A DNA stretch of 64,000 nt from Drechmeria coniospora (taxonomy: Eukaryota; Ascomycota; Sordariomycetes; Hypocreales; Ophiocordycipitaceae), in contig NC_054391.1 of the NCBI RefSeq assembly GCF_001625195.1, positions 7,925,984 through 7,989,983 on the forward strand, written 5' to 3'. The notes beneath the pieces are model-generated. The model saw only the letters and a program-made list of their open reading frames with translations, was not told the DNA's origin and made no database searches. Positions 56,101 to 64,000 of the stretch are shown piece by piece. A program made the position numbers and the translations under genes. Position 1 is the stretch's first letter. Each line of letters opens with the position of its first letter.

Positions 56101-57093
56101 GGGCCTAGGGCCTCTATAAGTATTTCGCAAAGCCCTAAGGAGACCGCTAAATTAGAACACGAAACCCTTCTAAGAGACCTAGAATTTAATAACTGTATTA
56201 TTTATTATACAGACGGGTCACAAGGGACTATTAGGGGTCAAACAACGAACTCGTGCGCCTATTACGAAACGGACCCTACAGGCCGGGCCCTAGGGGCAAA
56301 GGCCTATAACATAGGCCCTAGGATCGAAGTAGTTGATGCCGAGCTAATCGGGATAACGAGGGCCCTAAAGGCCTTATCCCAACGAAACCCCCTACCGCAA
56401 GAAGCCTATCTTTTTATAGATAGCCAAGCAGCTATTCAGAAGGTAACCGTAGGCTATAGCGACCTAGCCTATAAGGCAAGGCAGCTAGTAAATAGCCTAG
56501 CGGACCGGAAAGTAGCTATAACCCTAACGTGGTGCCCTAGCCACGTTGTAATTATAGGGAATGAAATTGCAGACCAGGTAGCAAAAGGAGGCCTAACTAG
56601 GCCTAGTATAGGTACCCCCTATACCTCACTAAGCTATCTACGGAGGAGGGTAAAGGAAGTAGCCCTAGGGGGGTGGAAGGAGCTATGGGCTAGGGAGGAG
56701 GCCCGAGGCCCTAAGGCTAGGGGCCTAGGGGCCCACTATCGAAGGACTGGGAAACCTAGGTTTGCGTATAAGCCTAGCCTACCCGATTTGCCTAGGCCTA
56801 TCCAATCGGCCTATATACAACTAAAAACAGGGATCGGATACCTTAAGCCCTACCAAAAAAAGATTGGAAAAATCGACTCGGACGCCTGTAAGTGCGGGCA
56901 AAAACAGACTGTAACCCACCTATTACTACAATGCGTACGTTATAGGAAGGAACGGAAAGACCTAAAGGAAGCCCTACAGGGTAAGCCGCTTACCCTACCG
57001 ATTTTATTTAGTACTAGGCAAGGAAGGGAGGCTCTATTTGAGTTCCTAACTACTACTAATATCGGTACGGCAAAGTAGTACCTAGAGGAATAG
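53158..57093 (+). pseudogene. LINE X ORF2 remainder, several RIP-type stops
   Basis: Endonuclease ([12 protein letters not shown]), Gly-Pro arrays in the endonuclease (53285-53385) and in the linker (54298-54510, here preceded by a divergent [12 protein letters not shown] stretch), full RT including LPKQGNRDY and YIDDFSL, RNase H and zinc finger. Stops at about 53536 (TGG to TAG), 55102-55104 (TGG to TAG), about 55423 (CAA to TAA) and 57076-57078 (TGG to TAG, five codons before the normal end) are all RIP-type. RNase H has HVVIIGNEIAD for HVGIIGNEIAD. Confidence 0.83.
54298..54510 (+). repeat. 9-bp minisatellite in LINE X linker
   Basis: Less regular than in LINE C and D, with Gly-Pro-Gly and Gly-Pro-Thr units. 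Confidence 0.88.
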
Positions 57094-58074
57094 TACTAGG
57101 CCTAGGCCTAGGGACTAAGATTCGTGAAATGCGAGGGAAAGCTCTACTGATTTAATATAAATAGCCAGTCGTTACTGCTAGTTTAGTTAGCTAGTTAGCT
57201 CCTGCGGGCCGTTAGGACCCTAAGGGTCTAGTAGGCCTATTAGGTCTTCTAGGCCTTAAGGGATCTATAGGCCGCCGCGCCATAGCCCCTAGGGCTGCAT
57301 GCGCGTAATGAATAAAAAAAAAGGCCTTATCCGCTATAATATCCCTAATATAAATTAGGAATAAGATAGGGCTTATAGGCGATCCTTGCGGTATTCCTAT
57401 AGCTATTTCGACTAGTTGGTGGATTTGGCTGTCGAAGGCTAGTTGGATCGATCGGCCTGATAGGAACGATGTAACCCAGCTAATTAGGGCCTTTGGGAGG
57501 TCTAGCCTCCGTAAAACCCCTATAAGCTTAGCCTTTAATACGTAATCGAAGGCGCCTTTAATATCAAGAAATAATGTAGTAGTAATAGTACTACTAGCCT
57601 TTTTCCTTGATAGGCGCTGTAATTCGATATAGTGGGTCAGTAACAGGGCTGTATCTATTGCAGACCTTTGTTTCCGCCCGCCTAGTTGTGTAGGGCCTAA
57701 TAGGTCTGTAGTATTGGCTAGGTAGCTTAGTTGCGTAGCGAATAGTCTTTCTAGGACTTTACCTAGGCAATTTAGTAAGGCTATTACCCTATAAGACTTA
57801 GGCTTCCTATAGTCTCGGTTGCCTTACTTAGGAAAGATAATGCCTATACTTTGTCGCCAAAGCTTAGGGTAGTAGCCTTCCGTAAATAACGCGTTATAGG
57901 CCTTAAAGAGGAATTTAGGAATAACCTTATAAGTCTGTTGGATAAGGAGGAAACCGATAGTATGAGGCCCTGGGGCTTTTTTATTTGAAGACGAATTAAT
58001 AGCCTCTTTAACCTCTTTCCAAGCTAGGCTAAGCCACTCCCACCTTTCTCTACTAACCTGTTTTATAGTAGGCC

Positions 58075-58440
58075 TCCTACAAGGCCCGCTAGGCCCGTTC
58101 GGCCCGGTAGGCCCGTTAGGCCCGTTGGGCCCGCTAGGCCCGTTGGGCCCGCTAGGCCCGCTAGGCCCGTTAGGTCCGCTAGGCCCGTTAGGCCCGTTGG
58201 CCCCGCTAGGCCCGCTAGGCCCGTTAGGTCCGCTAGGCCCGTTAGGTCCGCTAGGCCCGCTAGGCCCGTTAGGTCCGCTAGGCCCGTTAGGCCCATTGGG
58301 CCCGCTAGGCCCGCTAGGCCCGTTAGGTCCGCTAGGCCCACCAGGCCCGCTAGGCCCACCAGGCCCATTAGGTCCGTTAGGTCCACCAGGCCCGCTAGGC
58401 CCGCTAGGCCCGCTAGGCCTGCTAGGCAGCCTACTAGGCC
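58075..58440 (-). repeat. 9-bp minisatellite in LINE G linker (longest linker array)
   Basis: AGGCCCGCT/AGGCCCGTT units on the plus strand; the plus-strand Leu-Gly-Pro frame is a shadow. Confidence 0.9.
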
Positions 58441-59394
58441 CTATAGGTTCTGTTGGCTCCGTTAGTTCTGTAGGCCCCGTCGGAAATAAAGTTGTAATAA
58501 AGGCATTGCATTTTTCCTAGAAGGTATTTGCTATTATATCTCTTCCTTCCTTAGTATACAATATACCCGGAAGGTTAGTATTCTGGCTAGCTTTTGTATA
58601 GTTATTGGCTTGGAAAACCTCCTTATTAACTGCATTAGTTAGAAAGGTCTCCCAGTAGCCTACTTTAGCCTTCCGAATAGTATAAAAATAGGCATTACGG
58701 GCCGTTTTCCAGTCTTTGCATTTCCGGTTTTTCCGAAATAGTCTTTGTGTACGGCTAAGGGTCTTCCGTAAGTCTAGTAGCTCGGGGGTCCACCAAGGCT
58801 TAGACCGTTCACTAGGCCGTAGCCTAGGGATTGCCTCTATAGCTACTGCCTGTATAGCCTCTGTAATTAGTATAGCTATTCCATCTAGATCCCTTACTGA
58901 AATTAGGGTATCTAGTTGCTGATTTAGGGATGCCTGCTTTTCCTGTAATAAACAGTTATACTTATTCCAGTTGGCCTTCTTGTAATTCAATAAGGGGGGC
59001 CTAGACTGGAATAGTAGGCTTGCTGTAGGTAGGACAGGCGCCCTAGCTTCAAAGGCGATTACCTAGTAATTGGACCCGGATGCCTCTAAGTACCTCTAGT
59101 TAGACCAGTTTAGTAGGTTAAAAGGGGTACTAAAGGCTAGGTCAATAATAGACCTAGACTTTAAGCCGGGCCTAAAATAGGTACCCCCTTTAACCTCTTC
59201 TGGGTCCTGGATTAGGCTAGCCTTCTGGCTTGTTAGCCAGTTTACTAGCCTTTGTGCCTTAGTAGCCCTAATAGGGTCTACCGCTGAATTCCATAATGGG
59301 TAATGTAAGTTGAAATCCCCTATAATAAGTGTAGGCTTATTGCATCTATAGGGTAGAAGGAGCCTCTTGACTGTATAGGGGTTCTGGCTTGGTT

Positions 59395-59656
59395 GCCCGC
59401 TAGGCCTAGCGCTAGGCCTAGGCCCGCTAGGCCCGTTAGGCCCGTTAGGCCCGCTAGGCCCGCTAGGCCCGCTAGGCCCGTTAGGCCCGCTAGGCCCGTT
59501 AGGCCCGTTAGGCCCGCTAGGCCCGCTAGGCCCGCTAGGCCCGCTAGGCCCGTTAGGCCCGCTAGGCCCGATAGGCCCGTTAGGCCCGCTAGGCCCGATA
59601 GGCCCGTTAGGCCCGCTAGGCCCGTTAGGCCCGCTAGGCCCGTTAGGCCCGCTAGG
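59395..59656 (-). repeat. 9-bp minisatellite in LINE G endonuclease (expanded)
   Basis: About 260 bp, roughly double the array of LINE C or X at the same codon position. Confidence 0.9.
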
Positions 59657-60817
59657 GTCCTCGTAGGCCTGTTCCTTTTCGTTGTAAAGGTTAATTAGGA
59701 TAAATGGTTCAGTACCTAATATCTCTATAGCTTGGATATCCGGATCGGAAAATAGGTCGTATCGGGGATTATAAGCTAGCCTACTAGCCTTCCTAATATA
59801 CGTTAAGACCCTAGGTCTAACTGTAATACTTAAAGGGCTAGTTGACTGTTGTGGTGTAATAATATAGTAAGAGGGGTGTTGGAGCCCTATAAATGCTCCT
59901 TGAATTTTAGGGCAGTAGGGCTCTTGTAGAAGGATAATATCGGTACGTTGCTTGTAGGCCTGTTGGAGTACCGATTGGTGTGCTAAATTATGCCTCCGTG
60001 CGTTATGCTGGATAAGCCTAAGATAGCACTTTTCTGGGCTATTTCGACTTATAGTCTAATAGCCTGATAGATTTCGCACTTGGTACTATTAGCCTTATGC
60101 TTACCGTTACAGTTAGTACATACTAGTTCGAGGTGGTTGCAGGGCTCTGTAGCGTTGCAGCTAGTATACCGGTGGGTCTTTGTATAGTGCCCTTTAGCGC
60201 ATAGTGCGCAGCGGATTTTCTTATTGCAAAGGCTTGGGTCGTGCCCGTAGCCCTAATACCTAAAGCATTGGGTCTTAGGCGTATTGGCCTTATAGGCTAC
60301 AACCTTGGCCCGAATTCCAGCTATAAATAGCCTATTTTTAAGGCTATAGCTAGCCTCTTGTTCTGTAGGGACGGCAAAAACAATAGACCTAGCGGCCTTA
60401 CCTAGGCTAGGCTTTTTAAGCTAGCGGGGCTGGCCCCTAACCGTAATTGGGTTAAAGGTCTCGATTTCCGACTTAGTAATTTTAAGGATATCGGTCTCCG
60501 TAAGAATAGGTACCCTGTGTGCTACTAGCTTTATCCAGCTAATAGGGGTCTCTATTGCCTTAACCGGATAAGTATTAAATAGCCCTATCCAGGCCTGTTT
60601 TTTTTCTAGCAGTTGGGCTGCTGTATAGGGCTCTATTGTTGTAATAACTAGGTTGCCCCTAGCCGATAGCTCGATGCTAGCTATAGCTATAGCTCCCAAG
60701 GTCTTATTTAGTGCATTCCGTAGCGTTAGTGCAGGTACTTAGGGTCTGTTTTCTGTAGGTCCCTTAGGCTCCTTTCGGAGTTTTAGGATAACTTGTAAGC
60801 CTTCCTTTGCAGGGCGT

Positions 60818-61020
60818 TTGGGCCCGTTGGTTCTGCTAGGCCTGTTAGGCCCGTTAGGCCCGCTAGGCCCGTTAGGCCCACTAGGCCTAGTAGGCCCGTT
60901 AGGCCCGCTAGGCCCGTTAGGCCCGCTAGGCCCGTTAGGCCCGCTAGGCCCGTTAGGCCCGCTAGGCCCGCTAGGCCCGTTAGGCCCGCTAGGCCTGCTA
61001 GGCCCGTTAGAGCCTTTGGG
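60818..61020 (-). repeat. 9-bp minisatellite in LINE G ORF1
   Basis: GGGCCTARC units at the same codon position as in LINEs B, C and X. Confidence 0.9.
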
Positions 61021-61844
61021 TCCTCGGCCCCTTGGTAGGACAACCGCCTAGGCGCTGTCCTGGAGACCTGTAGGTATATGTGTTTGGGCTGCCTTGCTAT
61101 AGCTCTTCGGGCCCCTTGGAAACGCATTTTGTAGTGCATTTATAAGGGGTTCGAAGAGGCTATATAGTATCTTCGATACTGCACTTTGTATAAGTATAGT
61201 AGCCTGTTGGATTTGTAGGGCTAGGTCTTGGCCCTCGTTTTGGTCGGTTATTATAGGCCTAGATATCCCCTTTTTAGCTAATTTAGGTAGCCTTTTAGGA
61301 GACTCTAGGTCTGTATGGGTTTGTTTTCGTTATTGTAGTATAAGGGGGGTTTTAGGGGTTTCTGGTTGGATAGGGGCTTCCGTATCCTTTAGGTCCTCTA
61401 TATCGGTATTTATAGGTTGACCTAGGGATATAAGTTTAATTTCGTCTTTGTTTGTTATATTTTCTTCGTTTTCTGGAGTTATATTAATATTTATAGTATT
61501 TTCCTAACTTTCCTAATTTTCCTGATTTGTTTCCTGAATTTCCCTGTATAGGGTAGGCTGAGCTTGATTTTCTTGACTTTTTTCCTGATTTTTCTAGTAT
61601 AGGGTAGGCTAGGCTAGAACCGGGCCTATAGCCGGGCCTATAGTCGGGTGGGTTGGGTAGGTTGGGTAGGTCTCGATAGGTGCAATTGGGTAGGTCTTAC
61701 TAGGTGCAATTGGGTGGGTCTCGTTAGGTGTAATTGGGTGGGTCTTATTGGGTGCAATTGGGTAGGTCCTATTGGGTGTAGTCGGATGGGTCTTATTGGG
61801 TAGGATCGGGTGGGTCTCGTTAGGTAGGGTTAGTACGCGTAGGG

Positions 61845-61896
61845 TTTTTTTTTTTCATTCATTACGCGCATGCAGCCCTAGGGGCTATGGCGCGGC
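61845..61896 (-). mobile_element. 52-bp LINE tail insertion with 10-bp TSD
   Basis: Consists only of the last ~41 bp of the LINE 3' UTR (GCGCCATAGCCCCTAGGG... to GAATGA, minus strand) plus poly-A (poly-T 61845-61855). Perfect duplication ACGCGTAGGG at 61835-61844 and 61897-61906. Confidence 0.9.
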
Positions 61897-62089
61897 ACGC
61901 GTAGGGTTGCGTTTCTGGCGGCCCTCTTCCTCCTAGTTAAAGGCATCTTTAACGCCCGACTGTACGCGCGCAATTAGCTGTACGCGGCTGTAACTCGAGG
62001 ATTGTAATATCCTAATTAAGGGGAATTAAAAGAACTATAATTTGGCTATTTTATTGTAGTTTTAATTAATCGGGTAGGCGTATAGTGTT

Positions 62090-62141
62090 TTATACCTTTT
62101 TTGCAGTATTAATAAATACCTATTTTACTATAGTATAGACC
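62090..62141. mobile_element. Fragment of the Fot1-like transposon
   Basis: TACCTTTTTTGCAGTATTAA and flanks match about 47190-47240 inside the Fot1-like element. It lies between LINE G and LINE H, so both probably landed in a second Fot1-like copy. Confidence 0.7.
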
Positions 62142-64000
62142 TTTTTTTTTTCATTCATTACGCGCATGTAGCCCTAGGGGCTATGGCGCGGCGGCCTATA
62201 GGTCCTATAGGGCCTAGAAGACCTAATAGGCCTACTAGACCCTTAGGGTCCTAAGGGCACGCAGGAGCTAACTAGCTAACTAAACTAGCAGTAACGACTG
62301 GCTATTTATATTAAATCAGTAGAGCTTTCCCTCGCATTTCACGAATCTTAGTCCCTAGGCCTAGGCCTAGTACTATTCCTCTAGGTACCACTTTGCCGTA
62401 CCGATATTAGTAGTAGTTAGGAACTCAAATAGAGCCTCCCTTCCTTGCCTAGTACTAAATAAAATCGGTAGGGTAAGCGGCTTACCCTGTAGGGCTTCCT
62501 TTAGGTCTTTCCGTTCCATCCTATAACGTACGCAATATAGTAATAGGTGGGTTACAGTCTGTTTTTGCCCGCACTTACAGGCGTCCGAGTCGATTTTTCC
62601 AATCTTTTTTTGGTAGGGCTTAAGGTATCCGATCCCTGTTTTTTAGTTGTATATAGGCCGATTGGATAGGCCTAGGCAAATCGGGTAGGCTAGGCTTATA
62701 CGCAAACCTAGGTTTCCCAGTCCTTCGATAGTGGGCCCCTAGGCCCCTAGCCTTAGGGCCTCGGGCCTCCTCCCTAGCCCATAGCTCCTTCCACCCCCTA
62801 GGGCTGCCTCTTTAACTCTCCTCCGTAGATAACTTAGGGAGGTATAGGGGGCACCTATAGGCCTAGTTAGGCCACCCTTTGCAAGCTGGTCTGCAATTTC
62901 GTTCCCTATAATTCCAACGTGGCTAGGGCACCACGTTAGGGTTATAGCTACCTTCCGGTCCGCTAGGCTATTTACTAGCTGCCTTGCCTTATAGGCTAGG
63001 TCGCTATAGCCTACGGTTACCTTCTGAATAGCTGCTTGGCTGTCTATAAAAAGATAGGCTTCTTGCGGTAGGGGGTTTCGTTGGGATAAGGATAAGGCCT
63101 TTAGGGCCCTCGTTATACCAATTAGCTCGGCATTAACTACTTCGATCCTAGGGCCTATGTTATAGGCCTTTGCCCCTAGGGCCCGGCCTGTAGGGTCCGT
63201 TTCGTAGTAGGCGCACGAGTTCGTTGTTTGACCCCTAATAGTCCCTTGTGACCCGTCTGTATAATAAATAATACAGTTATTAAATTCTAGGTCCCTTAGA
63301 AGGGTTTCGTGTTCTAGTTTAGCTGTCTCCTTAGGGCTTTGCGAAATACTTATAGAGGCCTAGGCCCTAGGGCCCAGGGGGCTTGCCAGGCCGCTCTTTG
63401 TCTCTCTAGGCCCCAGTTAGGGCCTATTATTTCCTTGATTTTCGATAGTAGCCGGAAAGCTGTGTTATAGGCCTAATATAGGTAAAAGTACCTAAATCAG
63501 ACCCTGATTCGGCTAGTTCGTCCCGTATGGCTATGTTGTAGGCCTTACGGATCGGGTGGTTGTACTGAAACATTAGGGTCCTTAGGGCGTAGCCTAGGCA
63601 GGCCTTCTGGAACCGTATCTCCGGCGGGGGATCGCGGCCTCGATTTCTAGGGCTTTTGTAGGGACCCCCTAAAAGCCCCTAGGACCTTCGGTAGGGCCTC
63701 GTTTTGTAGGCGTTGATAGTACTGTATTAGGCCTTTGCCCTGGCCTTTGTACCAAACAGGGACCCCGAAGTCCGCTATAGTAGTAATATACGCAATATAT
63801 AGTTGCCGTAGTGCCCTATAGGGTAGGCCCTTTTGGGTACTTGCTAGCCTAGATAGGCCTAGGAAGGCGGCCCTAGCTAGGGCTATCCGGTTTTCGATGT
63901 GTGATTTAAACGATAGCTTTGAGTCGAACCAAATACCTAGCCACCTAATAACGGGCTTTGGTGAAATTGCTATATTAGCTATTGTTACGCCTTCCGTTAT
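62142..64000 (-). mobile_element. LINE H: minus-strand LINE running off the window
   Basis: Poly-T at 62142-62151 marks its 3' end. The 3' UTR, ORF2 stop (62373-62375), zinc finger, RNase H and RT thumb follow leftwards in sense, up to ITEGVTIAN at the window edge. Its 5' end is outside. Confidence 0.85.
62373..64000 (-). pseudogene. LINE H ORF2 3' part (RT end and RNase H)
   Basis: RNase H and zinc finger motifs are all recognisable, but there are RIP-type stops and small indels (for example TTTTTAGTTG near 62640 and a duplicated GATAAG near 63090 that adds two codons), so it is not intact. Confidence 0.78.

Larger units (their letters stand above)
53158..57322 (+). mobile_element. LINE X, 3' part (ORF2 to poly-A)
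   Basis: Resumes at GCTAGTAGGCTAGC, continues the endonuclease, RT, RNase H and 3' UTR, and ends in a short poly-A (57314-57322). It abuts LINE G in opposite orientation. Confidence 0.82.
57323..60055 (-). pseudogene. LINE G ORF2 fragment (endonuclease and partial RT)
   Basis: Opens in the same 7-nt overlap with ORF1 as the other copies. Endonuclease landmarks LLQEPYCP and GDFNL are readable, with a long Gly-Pro array inside the domain (59395-59656) and a second in the linker (58075-58440). The RT fingers motif LPKxGNRDY is present. RIP-type stops occur; it ends before YIDD. Confidence 0.78.
60049..61946 (-). pseudogene. LINE G ORF1, broken by a 52-bp LINE tail and stops
   Basis: From the ATG at 61946 ([13 protein letters not shown]) to TAA at 60049. 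The N-terminal repeats are degenerate, the Gly-Pro array is at 60818-61020 (in several antisense ORFs), and the central domain and knuckles are damaged by RIP-type stops. A 52-bp insertion with 10-bp duplication sits at 61845-61906. Confidence 0.78.
57323..62089 (-). mobile_element. LINE G: minus-strand LINE lacking its 3' part
   Basis: 5' UTR at the right edge (about 62089), ORF1, then ORF2 up to the RT segment GIPQGSP...RDIIADKAF, where it meets the poly-A of LINE X. RT end, RNase H and 3' UTR are missing. The 5' UTR is noticeably RIP-mutated. The 3' loss next to an oppositely oriented LINE poly-A points to rearrangement or insertion of LINE X. Confidence 0.8.

Overview
The window is a repeat-dominated, AT-rich block from the nuclear genome of a filamentous ascomycete (Pezizomycotina). 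Three spliced or mitochondrial-type fungal genes (a 26S proteasome ATPase, a mitochondrial ribosomal protein, a sphingoid-base kinase) sit as two small GC-normal islands in a sea of retrotransposons. Many transposon copies carry stop codons explained by C-to-T or G-to-A change (CAA/CAG to TAA/TAG, TGG to TAG), the mark of repeat-induced point mutation (RIP). The species cannot be named from the sequence.

Layout. 1-1.7 kb: heavily RIP-mutated 3' end of a Ty3/Gypsy element with its 171-bp LTR. 1.9-5.1 kb: two complete small LTR elements (594 and 592 bp, TRIM-like, each with 160-bp LTRs and a 5-bp target duplication), decayed LTRs and a solo Gypsy LTR. 5.5-8.8 kb: gene island 1, RPT5 (minus, four exons including a 21-nt last exon) divergent from a uL10m gene (plus). 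9.0-18.4 kb: solo LTRs and a 7.4-kb Gypsy element (minus) with matching 171-bp LTRs and a CTATG duplication, itself inserted in an older 201-bp LTR. 18.4-29.1 kb: a LINE fragment (minus), a 3'-truncated LINE (plus) and one full-length LINE (plus). 29.1-43.9 kb: a second Gypsy copy split by a complete 6.2-kb Copia element (TSD TACTC) and by a 5'-truncated LINE (TSD AAGGTA). 43.9-45.0 kb: an older RIP-mutated LINE tail. 45.1-49.0 kb: gene island 2, a sphingosine kinase gene (minus, three exons) with a RIP-killed Fot1/Pogo-type DNA transposon 134 bp upstream of its start codon. 49.0-64.0 kb: a LINE split by another truncated LINE and by a 249-bp solo LTR, then two minus-strand LINEs and a 52-bp LINE tail.

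The LINE family has RNase H after the reverse transcriptase, like many fungal Tad1-clade elements. ORF1 has zinc knuckles; ORF2 has APE-type endonuclease, RT (YIDD), RNase H and a terminal Cys/His finger. It is unusual in three ways: a 9-bp collagen-like (Gly-Pro-Ser/Asn) minisatellite occurs at three separate places in its two ORFs; ORF2 has only one internal ATG in about 1,400 codons; and one copy carries a 69-nt GT...AG deletion that looks like a reverse-transcribed splice product. No CRISPR array or functional tRNA was seen, and no rRNA or virus-like gene was recognised. Splice sites, element edges and motifs were read by eye. No database search was run.
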